Source of the DNA: CAZYIW01 sp964647705
Lineage (GTDB): Bacteria > Pseudomonadota > Gammaproteobacteria > PS1 > Pseudothioglobaceae
DNA: 64,000 bases
NCBI GenBank assembly: GCA_964647705.1
Contig: CAZYIW010000003.1
Coordinates: 1-64,000, forward strand
Reading direction: 5' to 3'
Made by a program: the position numbers and the translations under genes. The notes beneath the pieces are model-generated. The model saw nothing but the letters and a program-made list of their open reading frames with translations, did not search any database and had not been told where the DNA came from. This document shows positions 1 through 8,351 of this stretch, one piece after another. Position 1 is the first letter of the stretch. Every line of letters starts with the position of its first letter.

Positions 1-1065
1 TTGGCAATCTTTAAAGTCGTGATCGGTATCATTGGTCATTCTGGCGCTTTGATTGCCGATGGTATTCACTCGTTCTCGGATCTATTGTCCGATGGTGTGG
101 TTTGGTATGCAGCCAAGCATTCTGCTGAAGAAGCGGATGCAGAGCATCCTTACGGTCATGAGAGATTTGAAACCGTAGCAACTTTAGGCTTGGCAATAAT
201 TTTAGCCATTATTGGTGCCGGCGTAGTTTATGATGCCATAGGTCGATTGTCCAACCCACAAGCATTGTCTCACAATACCTTACTGCTGAGTATTGCTGCT
301 TTGTCTATCTTATCCAAAGAAGCGCTTTACTGGTACACCCTTAAGGTTGCTAATAAGTATAAATCACAGATGCTTAAAGCCAATGCCTGGCATCATCGAT
401 CCGATGCACTTTCATCCATCGTAGTGTTTATTGGCATATTAGGCAGTATCAATGGCTACCTTTATTTAGACGGTGTTGCAGCCATTATTGTTGGTCTAAT
501 GATTATCTACATAGGGTGGGAGTTAGGTACTGGTGCTACTAAGGAGTTGGTTGATAGCTCTATAGATGCAGAGCAGGTGGAACTTCTTAGAAATGCAATT
601 GGACAAATCAGTGGCGTTGATAGCGTCCATTCCTTAAGAACTCGAAATATAGGACACACCATATCAGCCGATGTACATGTGCAAGTCGATCCTTATTTGT
701 CGGTGAGTGAAGGGCATATTATTAGTGTGAGTGTTGAAAGAGTGGCAAAAAATTGTTTAGAGAATCTTGGTGATGTGACAGTACACATTGACCCCGAAGA
801 TGATGAAACCATTGCCCCATACGAGCACCTTCCAGAGCGTGCACAAGCTTTGGGTATACTTAATAAAGCCTTATTTAATAATGCGTGCGATGGTGAAATT
901 AAACGCATACAACTTCATTATCTCGATGGCAAAATTCATGTGGATTTCTACCTGTCTTTATCGTGTTTATCCTCAGACAAAACTCACAACGAAATTGTTG
1001 AAAAATTAACCAGTGTGGTGGACAGTTTAGATGGGTTTGGAAAGATTAAAGTCTATTTCGGATAA
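1..1065 (+). CDS. Cation diffusion facilitator (CDF) metal exporter, 5' end cut by window edge
   Basis: Predicted inner-membrane proton-coupled exporter of divalent metals such as Zn, Fe or Mn. The visible 354 residues start inside the transmembrane domain: the first conserved metal site D20-x2-H23-x3-D27 is followed by HPYGHERFE, and the second site appears as HHRSDAL near residue 131. The first transmembrane helices expected in the family are missing, so the TTG at position 1 is not the real start. A ZT-dimer-like cytoplasmic domain covers about residues 195-265. A further stretch of about 80 residues after it looks like a second copy of the same fold. Metal specificity cannot be read from the sequence. 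Confidence 0.88.
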   Translation: MAIFKVVIGIIGHSGALIADGIHSFSDLLSDGVVWYAAKHSAEEADAEHPYGHERFETVATLGLAIILAIIGAGVVYDAIGRLSNPQALSHNTLLLSIAALSILSKEALYWYTLKVANKYKSQMLKANAWHHRSDALSSIVVFIGILGSINGYLYLDGVAAIIVGLMIIYIGWELGTGATKELVDSSIDAEQVELLRNAIGQISGVDSVHSLRTRNIGHTISADVHVQVDPYLSVSEGHIISVSVERVAKNCLENLGDVTVHIDPEDDETIAPYEHLPERAQALGILNKALFNNACDGEIKRIQLHYLDGKIHVDFYLSLSCLSSDKTHNEIVEKLTSVVDSLDGFGKIKVYFG

Positions 1066-1082
1066 GTAATTTTCCAATAAAA

Positions 1083-1553
1083 CTAAAGCAGATGATAAGC
1101 ATGACAAATAGCGCCAGCCAGTGCATCTGCTGCGTCTTCTTGAGGTGCTTTGTTAAGTTTTAATGACTCTTGCACCATATATGAGACTTGATCTTTGGCT
1201 GCGTGCCCCTTTCCAACTAAAGCTTTTTTGATTTGATTAGGGCTGTATTCCACCATGGCAATACCCCTTGATCCAACCGCTGAGATAATTGCGCCTCTGG
1301 CATGGCCCAATTTAATGGCTGCGTCGGGGTTTGGGCGATCGGGTCGCATAAAAGCACGTTCAATCACCACCACCTCTGGATTGTGCTTTTCAACAATTTG
1401 CGCGATACTTTCAAAAATTGTTGTAATGCGTTCACTCAGCTCACCCTTGGTACGAATACAACCACTAGAAATATAACTAAATTTCAACTTTTGGGCTTCA
1501 ATTAAACCAAAACCAGTGACTCTGGAACCCGGGTCTACGCCTAAGATTTTCAT
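1083..1553 (-). CDS. ruvC: Crossover junction endodeoxyribonuclease RuvC
   Basis: Resolves Holliday junctions with the RuvAB branch-migration motor. The 156-residue product has the usual family length and begins MKILGVDPGS, with the first catalytic aspartate at residue 7. An acidic residue in VVIER (about 65) and the C-terminal DAADALA pair complete the RNase-H-like metal site. The ATG at 1553 is chosen over an upstream in-frame ATG at 1592 because the family starts directly at the first beta strand. The gene stands alone: ruvB is 8 kb away in another operon and ruvA is not in the window, whereas ruvC-ruvA-ruvB are usually together. Confidence 0.95.
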   Translation of the reverse strand: MKILGVDPGSRVTGFGLIEAQKLKFSYISSGCIRTKGELSERITTIFESIAQIVEKHNPEVVVIERAFMRPDRPNPDAAIKLGHARGAIISAVGSRGIAMVEYSPNQIKKALVGKGHAAKDQVSYMVQESLKLNKAPQEDAADALAGAICHAYHLL

Positions 1554-1667
1554 GTTAATCACGCAAATTAATGATGGGCTAAATTTTAACAAAAACGCCT
1601 ACTAGTCAGTAAATATCACCAATATATGATATACTTTTGACTTTTTAAAACAATTTAAGGAAGACCT

Positions 1668-2036
1668 GTGGCAGTATTAGAACTAACCAAAGACAATTTT
1701 GATGAAACCATTCAAAATAATGACATTGTTATCCTAGATTTTTGGGCGCCTTGGTGTGGCCCTTGTAAGCAGTTTGCACCCACTTATGAAGAAGTTTCGC
1801 AAAAATTTGATGATGTGACTTTTGCTAAAATCAATACTGAAGAAGAGCAAGAATTAGGGGCGCACTTTCAAATTCGATCCATCCCAACTTTAATGATTTT
1901 TAGAGAAAATATTGCAATTTTCCAACAACCAGGTGCAATGGCTGGCGCTGATTTAGAAAATATTGTCAATAAAGCCAAAGAATTAGATATGGATAAAGTC
2001 CGTGCTGAGGTTGAAGCTCAGCAAAAAGACGCTTAA
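1668..2036 (+). CDS. Thioredoxin family protein
   Basis: Cytoplasmic dithiol-disulfide oxidoreductase of the thioredoxin fold. The 122-residue protein has the classical WCGPC active site (Cys30 and Cys33) after a beta strand ending in DFWAPW, and a cis-proline in SIPT near residue 75. It has no signal peptide. It is about 15 residues longer than typical TrxA, with a charged helical tail (KVRAEVEAQQ). The start is GTG with an AAGGA ribosome-binding site about 8 bases upstream; a TATACT hexamer at 1630 may be its -10 element. Its 3' end overlaps the convergent ArsC-like gene by 4 bp. It could be a dedicated thioredoxin rather than the main TrxA. Confidence 0.88.
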   Translation: MAVLELTKDNFDETIQNNDIVILDFWAPWCGPCKQFAPTYEEVSQKFDDVTFAKINTEEEQELGAHFQIRSIPTLMIFRENIAIFQQPGAMAGADLENIVNKAKELDMDKVRAEVEAQQKDA

Positions 2037-2359
2037 ATTAAAGCCTTAAAGGCGTCTTCTTTAAATCCAACTAAGACCTGTTGCCTGTTAACGACAACAG
2101 GTCTTTTAATAAGTGTTGGATTTTCCAATATCAAACTGGGCGTGATGTTAGATTTTTGCGCATCACTCAAACCTCTATAAGTAGTTGAGCGTTTATTAAC
2201 TAACACTTCCATGCCTACTTTTTCAATAAATTGATTAATTGTGTCAATAGTAATCGGGCTGTCTCTAAAATCAACAAATTCGTAATCAACATTGTGTTCA
2301 TCTAAATAAACTCTGGCTTTTTTTACAGTGTCACAGTTTTTAATGCCGTATAACTTCAT
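2033..2359 (-). CDS. ArsC/Spx-family protein, YffB-like
   Basis: Small thioredoxin-fold protein of the ArsC/Spx superfamily, 108 residues. The N-terminal KNCDTVKKA places one cysteine (Cys9) at the active-site turn, and the middle contains the family hallmarks FVDFRD and NKRSTTYRGL. This is the YffB pattern, often annotated as arsenate reductase, but the conserved arsenate-binding arginine set and an ars operon are not evident, so arsenate reduction is not claimed. It is the last gene of the leftward unit and overlaps the preceding hypothetical gene by 4 bp, which indicates translational coupling. Confidence 0.8.
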   Translation of the reverse strand: MKLYGIKNCDTVKKARVYLDEHNVDYEFVDFRDSPITIDTINQFIEKVGMEVLVNKRSTTYRGLSDAQKSNITPSLILENPTLIKRPVVVNRQQVLVGFKEDAFKALI

Positions 2360-2988
2360 AACGATTTTTCAATATTAAAAAATTCCAAAATATCATCTCC
2401 TTCAGAATCAATAACGATTCTAAGTCCTTTATTTGGATAATACCAATATTGTATGCCTTGTATCTTATCGATACTGCTGGCCTCACCGAAACGTTGAAGC
2501 AATATTTCATTGGTTAAATCTGAGTGAGGAATAAAACTAAGCGATTCTAATTTTGCTTGTAACAAGCTCAGCTTAGAAGACTCTTTGAGTTTGTGTTGTT
2601 TATTTCCAGTGGGCAGTTGTTCGGTTTGATCAATATTTTGTTGTAAGAGTTTAAGGTGGTTCTGATCAATCACTAATTTCAAAATAACACGAGCCGAAAA
2701 CCCACCAATTCGGGTACTGGGCACATAAACCTCTACATCAAAAGTTTCGTTTGTATTTTCAAACAACGAAACCTCAACCTCGTTACCAAAAACACGCATG
2801 GCTTTTTTAAGTGTACTCTCACCCATCGTCAAGCCAAAAACAACGGTTTGGCCTTTTTGATTTTGCAAACTTTCCCAAGGCAGTGATTGTTCTTCTGTGA
2901 CAGGCAAATCTCGAGTTGTGACATAAACACCTAAAAAAATCACCAGTGCGACGAGTAACGTTAGTAAAAAAATATAACGCTCTTTCAT
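2356..2988 (-). CDS. Hypothetical membrane-anchored protein
   Basis: I do not recognise the family. The 210-residue product has one N-terminal hydrophobic segment (about residues 5-23) and then a soluble, probably periplasmic region. Two patterns recur around residues 52-66 and 155-185: a hydrophobic strand followed by a short helix and the word FGLTMGES or FGEAS, then a strand. This resembles proteins that evaluate a polymer or ligand repeat, but the similarity is too weak to name. It overlaps the upstream PGPGW-type gene by 4 bp (ATGA) and the downstream YffB-like gene by 4 bp, so it is part of the same transcript. Confidence 0.6.
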   Translation of the reverse strand: MKERYIFLLTLLVALVIFLGVYVTTRDLPVTEEQSLPWESLQNQKGQTVVFGLTMGESTLKKAMRVFGNEVEVSLFENTNETFDVEVYVPSTRIGGFSARVILKLVIDQNHLKLLQQNIDQTEQLPTGNKQHKLKESSKLSLLQAKLESLSFIPHSDLTNEILLQRFGEASSIDKIQGIQYWYYPNKGLRIVIDSEGDDILEFFNIEKSL

Positions 2989-3395
2989 CGTTGAAAAGGT
3001 GCTTTGCCTGCCTTTGCTCTAAGCCAGTTTAGTGCTTTAAAGGTGGGATCATGGCTAACGAGTTGGTATTCTAACTTATGTTTGCCAGGAAACTCCATTA
3101 GTGATAATCCCAGGACTATTGATAAGAGTCCTTGACCGGGGGTCACTAACATAATCACGCCTGCGATAAACAAAATCAAACCCAGAGTTGTTCGAATCAC
3201 AATGCCCAAACCATGTAAAAAACTTCTAATTTGAAACTGGTAATTTTTTTGTTTAATAAAGTAGTCTTCAGGCAGTAGGCCAATCAAATACGGTGTGGCA
3301 ATTGCTCCTAACACAAACAATATTGCCGAACCAATCCCTACCCATAAAAACAGATCTTGATATTGGTTGAAAAAATCAAATATGAAATCTAACAT
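2985..3395 (-). CDS. PGPGW-type small integral membrane protein
   Basis: Predicted inner-membrane protein of 136 residues with about three hydrophobic segments (residues 12-37, 63-85 and 88-98). The glycine-proline motif VTPGQGLLSIVLGLSL in the last segment resembles the PGPGW membrane-protein family, whose function is unknown. After it come a basic amphipathic tail and FPGKHKLEYQL. The start ATG overlaps the end of dtd by 7 bp. Coupling with dtd and the next hypothetical gene suggests co-expression, but no function follows from that. Confidence 0.6.
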   Translation of the reverse strand: MLDFIFDFFNQYQDLFLWVGIGSAILFVLGAIATPYLIGLLPEDYFIKQKNYQFQIRSFLHGLGIVIRTTLGLILFIAGVIMLVTPGQGLLSIVLGLSLMEFPGKHKLEYQLVSHDPTFKALNWLRAKAGKAPFQR

Positions 3396-3826
3396 GACAA
3401 CAAAAAAGTAACCGGCCCATCATTGGTTAAACTCACTTGCATATCTGCACCAAAAACACCGGTTTCGATATGCGAGTATTGCTGTTTAATTTGGTGCACA
3501 AAATAATCATAAAACTTTTGCGCTTCAGCTGGCTCTTTTGCCGTTGAAAATCCCGCTCGCGTGCCAGAATTAGTATCTGCTGCCAAAGTAAATTGAGAAA
3601 TAATAAGGACAGAGCCGCCGACATCAACCACTGAGCGATTCATTTTGTCGTTCTCATCTGAAAAAATTCGATAGGTAAGCATGCGTTTAATCATCTTATC
3701 AACTTGGGTAAGTTGATCGTCTTTCTCAATACCTATAAAAGCTAAAATACCTTGATTAATCTGCCCTTTGGTTTGCCCATCAACCATAACCTTGGCTTGG
3801 GATACACGTTGAATTAATGCCTTCAT
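3389..3826 (-). CDS. dtd: D-aminoacyl-tRNA deacylase
   Basis: Removes D-amino acids, and glycine mischarged on tRNA-Ala, from tRNA as a homodimer in the cytoplasm. The 145-residue length matches the family exactly. The diagnostic SQFTLA motif lies near residue 78 and the Gly-cisPro motif (NDGPVTF) is close to the C-terminus, together forming the chiral-proofreading pocket. The ATG at 3826 directly abuts the glyS stop. Lying next to a glycyl-tRNA synthetase subunit is apt, since DTD also acts on Gly-tRNA, but the linkage may simply reflect a packed operon. Confidence 0.95.
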   Translation of the reverse strand: MKALIQRVSQAKVMVDGQTKGQINQGILAFIGIEKDDQLTQVDKMIKRMLTYRIFSDENDKMNRSVVDVGGSVLIISQFTLAADTNSGTRAGFSTAKEPAEAQKFYDYFVHQIKQQYSHIETGVFGADMQVSLTNDGPVTFLLSC

Positions 3827-5863
3827 TTATGTCAGATGGGAAACATCTGCCACCGATAGAAACAATGAACGAATCCAAAATAATAAGTTTAAACGTTCAC
3901 GCTTTAGAGATTCATCTTTGGTGTTAACCATCACTTGCTCAAAAAACACATCAATAGTGTCTTTGAGTTGTAATAACAATTGCATCGTTTGAGGATAATC
4001 TGTTTGTGCTTTTTCAAAACCTTGGGCCACTTTGTTGGTTGCTCTGAATAATTGCTTTTCTGCCTCGTCTTGCAAAATATCTTGATTCACTTGAATACTC
4101 AGATCATTGTGCTCTTTTAAAATATTAGCAATACGTTTATTGGCCTCAATTAAGCTTTCTGATGCATCATCACGCATAAATTCATTAACCGCTTCAAGGC
4201 GCAATTCAAAATCATAAGGCGAATCAGGACTCACAGCCAACACTGCATCAAATGCTTTGAGATTAACATCTCTGTCTTTGTAATAGGCTCTTAACCTATC
4301 CATCATAAAATTATAGATATCGTTTTGAGCATCTCGATTGACAGTAGATACATGCAATCCTAATGACTTATCAATCAAATCTTTTAAATTAATCTTGAGT
4401 TTTGACTCAATAATCATACGCAACAGACCTAAGGCCATTCGTCTTAAAGCATAAGGGTCTTTAGAGCCAGTTGGTCCCTGTCCAATGCCATAAATACCTG
4501 TTATGGTGTCAATCTTGTCGGCAATGGCTACCGACAAACCTTCCAAAGTTGAAGGCAATGTGTCACCTGAAAATTTAGGGTTGTAATGTTCACGAATAGC
4601 AGTTGCCACAGCGTCATCCTCGCCATCATTAAGTGCATAATAGCCACCCATTACTCCTTGAAGGTCTGCAAACTCACCTACCATATCACTGACTAAATCG
4701 GCTTTACACAATGCTCCAGCTCTTTGGCTTTGTTGGGTATTGGCTCCAATCAGCCCGGCAATATGCTCGGCCAACTTTGCAATACGTTTAGATTTATCGC
4801 CCACAGAACCTAAAGATTTCATAAACAACACTCGGTCTAGTTTTTCTAAACGTGATTCCAACGATGTTGACTTATCCTGTTGCCAGAAAAACTCTGAATC
4901 GGTGAGTCGAGGACGAATCACTCTTTCATTACCGTTAATCACAACGCTCATATCACTAGATTCAATATTGGCAACCGATATAAATATTGGTAGCAGTTGA
5001 GCCTTATTATCAACCATATGAAAATATTTTTGATGTGACTTCATGGCTGAGATTAATGCTTCTTGGGGTACTGATAGAAAACGCTTGTCAAAGTTACCAG
5101 CAAAAGCGCGTGGATATTCTACCAATGCTGTTACTTCATCTAACAAAGCCTCATCAATCACTGCTGTGGACTTATTGTCCTTTGCGACTTGCATGATTTG
5201 TTCACGAATCATCTGCTTACGCTGATCAAAGTCAACCTCAATTTGTGCTTTTTTAAACATGGTTTCTCTGTAATTTTTGGCACTGTCAATCGTGAAATTT
5301 TTCTCACCGGAAAATCTTAGGCCCCGAGTTATATTGCCAGCTTTTAAACCCATTACCGTGGCGTCAACCACATCAGAACCTAAAAGCATAACAAGCCAAT
5401 GTAGTGGCCTGACAAAATTAAAATCTAGATCACCCCAACGCATTGGTTTGGCAATAGGAATGTTTTTAATGGCTTGATCGACCACAGACTCTAACAAATC
5501 ACTTGTCAACTTGCCTTTTTCTTCAGATGAGAAAAAATAATACTCAGAATTACCCAAAGTTTTGATCTCAAGTTTGTCTTTATCTACACCACAAGACCTC
5601 GCAAAACCTTCAAGGGCTTGATCTGGTGCGCCTACTTTTGGTCCTTTACGTTGAACCTCTTGATCATCTTGCTTGAGTTGTAAATCGCTCACCAAAACCG
5701 CCAATCTTCTGGGTGTGGCAAAAGCCTTTGCATCAGTGAAGGATAAGTTTTTTGATTCTAATTCTGCCAATAAATGTTGTTTTAGCGCTGATGATAGGCG
5801 TGGTAATAACTTAGGAGGTAGCTCTTCAGTACCCAGCTCTATGAGAAAGTCTTTTGTATTCAT
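3827..5863 (-). CDS. glyS: Glycyl-tRNA synthetase beta subunit
   Basis: Large subunit of the bacterial alpha2-beta2-type glycyl-tRNA synthetase, which recognises and binds tRNA-Gly. At 678 residues it is close to the usual 680-700. The start MNTKDFLIELGTEELPPK is the family signature; an HD-like core and a C-terminal anticodon-binding helical region (about 570-670) follow. It ends one base before dtd and follows minC by 12 bp. Its partner glyQ is 15 kb away on the other strand (20883-21782); the two are normally adjacent, so here stoichiometry must be balanced between separate transcripts. Confidence 0.97.
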   Translation of the reverse strand: MNTKDFLIELGTEELPPKLLPRLSSALKQHLLAELESKNLSFTDAKAFATPRRLAVLVSDLQLKQDDQEVQRKGPKVGAPDQALEGFARSCGVDKDKLEIKTLGNSEYYFFSSEEKGKLTSDLLESVVDQAIKNIPIAKPMRWGDLDFNFVRPLHWLVMLLGSDVVDATVMGLKAGNITRGLRFSGEKNFTIDSAKNYRETMFKKAQIEVDFDQRKQMIREQIMQVAKDNKSTAVIDEALLDEVTALVEYPRAFAGNFDKRFLSVPQEALISAMKSHQKYFHMVDNKAQLLPIFISVANIESSDMSVVINGNERVIRPRLTDSEFFWQQDKSTSLESRLEKLDRVLFMKSLGSVGDKSKRIAKLAEHIAGLIGANTQQSQRAGALCKADLVSDMVGEFADLQGVMGGYYALNDGEDDAVATAIREHYNPKFSGDTLPSTLEGLSVAIADKIDTITGIYGIGQGPTGSKDPYALRRMALGLLRMIIESKLKINLKDLIDKSLGLHVSTVNRDAQNDIYNFMMDRLRAYYKDRDVNLKAFDAVLAVSPDSPYDFELRLEAVNEFMRDDASESLIEANKRIANILKEHNDLSIQVNQDILQDEAEKQLFRATNKVAQGFEKAQTDYPQTMQLLLQLKDTIDVFFEQVMVNTKDESLKRERLNLLFWIRSLFLSVADVSHLT

Positions 5864-5875
5864 AGCTGTGCTATT

Positions 5876-6574
5876 TTAAATGATTTGAAAACGCAAACTA
5901 CCATTAAGCAGATCAACCATAACCGAACGTGAATACAATTTGGTTGGCACCACATCGAAACGCTTATAAACACCCGCTATAGAGACAAGTTGTGCATTGA
6001 ACGAATGAATGAATATTGTGGCTTTTTCGTCCCCATGCATACCAGCAAAAATACTGCCCTGCACTTCTTTGTATGCCGAAATTGAACCATGCGACAAAAT
6101 CTCTGCACCTTTTTTCACTTGATTTAACAAAACCAAATCTGAATCTTCGGCCAAAATTTGCTGGGAAGAATAAACCTTGTCGGTTACAATTTTTGGTGCT
6201 TGATAGATCTTATCCTGGTGTGGATTAGATGCACTGTCTTTATTGGTTGGGCTAGACTTTTTTTGCTCTGTTGGTGTAAGCGATTTACCAAAAACAGCCA
6301 AACCGGAAAATTTGGCAAAATCAACCAGTTCTTGTTTTTTTGAACGAATGCCCACAGCCACCATGTCATTTTGTGCCAAAATTTCAATCAACACTGCCAA
6401 TTCATTGGCTTGATAATGCTTATCCTTAATTTCTAGAATGACTGGCGCATGTTGAAATTGTTTTTTGTTAGAGCTGGCCAGCTGTTCAATTTCTTCTGCT
6501 AATTTTTCTGTGTTGTTAGTCAAAACCCTAAGTGTATAGAGTGCTTCGGTTTGAGTAACAACTTCAATATTCAT
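5876..6574 (-). CDS. minC: Septum site-determining protein MinC
   Basis: Inhibitor of FtsZ polymerisation that keeps division at mid-cell when recruited to the membrane by MinD. The 232-residue product has an N-terminal domain (about 1-100, with KFSGLAVFGKS at its end), a linker, and a C-terminal beta-helix domain (about 125-225) carrying the SHGSISAYKEVQGSIFAG pattern. The ATG at 6574 overlaps the upstream gene's stop in the arrangement TGATG and fits the family N-terminus better than the in-frame ATG at 6613. minD and minE, usually next in the operon, are not in this window; glyS follows instead. Confidence 0.9.
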   Translation of the reverse strand: MNIEVVTQTEALYTLRVLTNNTEKLAEEIEQLASSNKKQFQHAPVILEIKDKHYQANELAVLIEILAQNDMVAVGIRSKKQELVDFAKFSGLAVFGKSLTPTEQKKSSPTNKDSASNPHQDKIYQAPKIVTDKVYSSQQILAEDSDLVLLNQVKKGAEILSHGSISAYKEVQGSIFAGMHGDEKATIFIHSFNAQLVSIAGVYKRFDVVPTKLYSRSVMVDLLNGSLRFQII

Positions 6575-6969
6575 CAGTTTTGCCAATTTTGTGTGCAATC
6601 GAGAAAATGCCAAACACGTTTCAAACCAACTTCGCCACTGAGCATGAGTTCAAGCGGTGCTTTGTGTTTGAATTTTTTAACTGGTCGCTTAAGCCAGATA
6701 CTGGCGTAATCACGGTTAGTTGGGTAAGTTGTGCCAAGGGCTTCATAAATACCCAAGATAATCTCAGTGCGTGTATTCAATGCTTGATCAAAATCAAAGG
6801 ATTTGTTGCCTCTGCGATATTGATACAAATGTCGAGGCTTGATTGTTTTGGACAATCCAAGAATGGTAAGTTGATCTTCATCACTGAGTTGCCAATTCTC
6901 TAGAATTTGCGTTAATTGAAAGGTCAACTGCGTTTTTCCTTTTTCGTCTAGCTTATCTACATCAAACAT
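6574..6969 (-). CDS. MbcA/ParS/Xre antitoxin-like regulator, no toxin partner
   Basis: A 131-residue protein with the layout of MbcA/ParS/Xre (DUF2384-type) antitoxins: an N-terminal helical DNA-binding-like half (NWQLSDEDQLTILGL, then the LYQYRRG region) and a C-terminal toxin-binding half with ASIWLKRP and PLELMLSGEVGLKRVWHFL. Such proteins normally neutralise a RES-domain toxin encoded next door. Here the neighbours are tolA and minC, each overlapping by a single base, and no RES gene is present. It may be a stand-alone transcriptional regulator retained in a housekeeping operon. The family call is good; the role is unknown. Confidence 0.72.
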   Translation of the reverse strand: MFDVDKLDEKGKTQLTFQLTQILENWQLSDEDQLTILGLSKTIKPRHLYQYRRGNKSFDFDQALNTRTEIILGIYEALGTTYPTNRDYASIWLKRPVKKFKHKAPLELMLSGEVGLKRVWHFLDCTQNWQN

Positions 6970-7883
6970 TAGTTCACCCTAAAATAAAATAAAATTTCTC
7001 GATCAAATACACTCTTATCTGGAGCGTGTGGCAGTGGTGAGGCTTTGTACACCGCTCTTTCAATCGAATTTTTAAATGCCTGTTCCTTAGAGCTATCGTC
7101 GACACTACAGCTTTGTACATTTACCATCTCTACTTTTCCATTGATATCTTGCAAAATGTAAACGTCACAACCCCAGTAGTCTTTACCGCCGTTAAAACGC
7201 CATTTATCCCTTACTCGGGCAGCAATTTGATTTACATAGTTCGTTTTTAATTCATTAATAATGTCTTCTTGAGCAATGAGTCTTTCTTGGTCTTCCTCAG
7301 CTTGAATTTCTTTTTTCAATGCGCGATTTTTTTGTTCTTTGTTGAATTTATCGGCTTCAACTTTGCGCTTTTTCTCAAGTTCTTTTTTCTTTTTCTCAGC
7401 TATCTTGGCCTTTTGTTTGGCTTCTTTGGCTTTTTTCTCAGCTTCTTTGGCTTTTTTCTCAGCCAATTTGCGTTTTTTCTCTAGCTCTTTTTGTTTTTTG
7501 GCTAATTTTTCTTTTTCTAATTTGAGTCTTTTGAGTCTTTGTTGTTCCTTATAACGTTCATTCTCTAATTTCTTTTCTGCACGCTTTAATTCTTTTATGC
7601 GTTGTTCTTCTTTTTTTAGTTTTTGTTGTTTTTTCTGCTCAATGTCAACCAGGCGCTGTTTTTCTTTTTTAATTGATTCTAAATCCACAGTCACTGCTTT
7701 AGGCAAAACCTTGGTTTTTGGAGGTTCTTTAGGTATTTCCCAACGCTGAACATTGGCAAAAATCAAAGAAATTAACAAAATTAAGTGAAAAACTACCGCT
7801 GTCCAAAACGCAAACGGGTGTTTTTTGGCTATCTGTGGTAGCTTGATTTTTTTAAACAAATTACCAATCCAGTCCGCATTCAT
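6969..7883 (-). CDS. tolA: Tol-Pal system protein TolA
   Basis: Links the inner-membrane TolQR motor to the outer membrane during cell constriction. The 304 residues divide into a cytoplasmic start, one transmembrane helix (about 25-43), a long Lys/Glu/Ala-rich helical domain (about 65-205) and a C-terminal globular domain with the TolA/TonB-C pattern (RVRDKWRFNGG, one CDVYI/QSC cysteine pair). It starts right after tolR and its stop overlaps the next start. TolB and Pal, normally next, are not encoded in this window. Confidence 0.93.
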   Translation of the reverse strand: MNADWIGNLFKKIKLPQIAKKHPFAFWTAVVFHLILLISLIFANVQRWEIPKEPPKTKVLPKAVTVDLESIKKEKQRLVDIEQKKQQKLKKEEQRIKELKRAEKKLENERYKEQQRLKRLKLEKEKLAKKQKELEKKRKLAEKKAKEAEKKAKEAKQKAKIAEKKKKELEKKRKVEADKFNKEQKNRALKKEIQAEEDQERLIAQEDIINELKTNYVNQIAARVRDKWRFNGGKDYWGCDVYILQDINGKVEMVNVQSCSVDDSSKEQAFKNSIERAVYKASPLPHAPDKSVFDREILFYFRVN

Positions 7884-8336
7884 TTATTTTGCCTCAGGTG
7901 ATTCAGTCACTATGCCTACTTTATCCACACCATTGTTTTGCAAAAATGACATCAAGCTCACTACCGACCCATAATCCACTTCACGATCACCTCTGACAAA
8001 AACTTTCATTTGTGGATAGATGTCTAAACGCGCACGCACGCGTCCCGCAATCACACCCAATGGTAATTTATCGCCGCCGGTAACTTGAGTGTTATTCTCA
8101 TCCAAAGAATTGATAAAGTACTCACCCAATTTATTAATCGTGATAATGGTTGGTTGTTGCTCGCTAAAGTCGACCATTTTGGTTTCAGCCGATGGCAGAT
8201 CAACTTCAATGCCTTGCTCGATTATCGGCGTGGTCATCATAAAAATCACCAACAACACCAACATAACATCAATATAAGGAACAATATTAATCTGTGCTTC
8301 GGTGGCAGGTCTAGCGCGTTTTGGCAGTTCAATCAT
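7884..8336 (-). CDS. tolR: Tol-Pal system proton-channel subunit TolR
   Basis: Biopolymer-transport ExbD/TolR family member of 150 residues. One transmembrane helix (about 20-40) carries the conserved proton-path aspartate in YIDVMLVLL, preceded by the family phrase INIVPYID. The periplasmic domain contains VFVRGD and ends near GVDKVGIVTE, as in TolR. It works with TolQ to turn proton flow into movement of TolA. It lies 15 bp after tolQ and directly before tolA in the leftward operon. Confidence 0.94.
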   Translation of the reverse strand: MIELPKRARPATEAQINIVPYIDVMLVLLVIFMMTTPIIEQGIEVDLPSAETKMVDFSEQQPTIITINKLGEYFINSLDENNTQVTGGDKLPLGVIAGRVRARLDIYPQMKVFVRGDREVDYGSVVSLMSFLQNNGVDKVGIVTESPEAK

Positions 8337-8351
8337 ATTGCCGATCTATGT

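Noticed and set aside
2033..2359. Arsenate reductase
   Set aside because: The fold family includes arsenate reductases, but the YffB pattern and lack of ars genes do not support that function.
7269..7554. Plus-strand Phe/Leu-rich readings opposite tolA
   Set aside because: They are the antisense of the Lys/Glu-rich TolA helix and mimic membrane proteins; no ribosome-binding site or family supports them.
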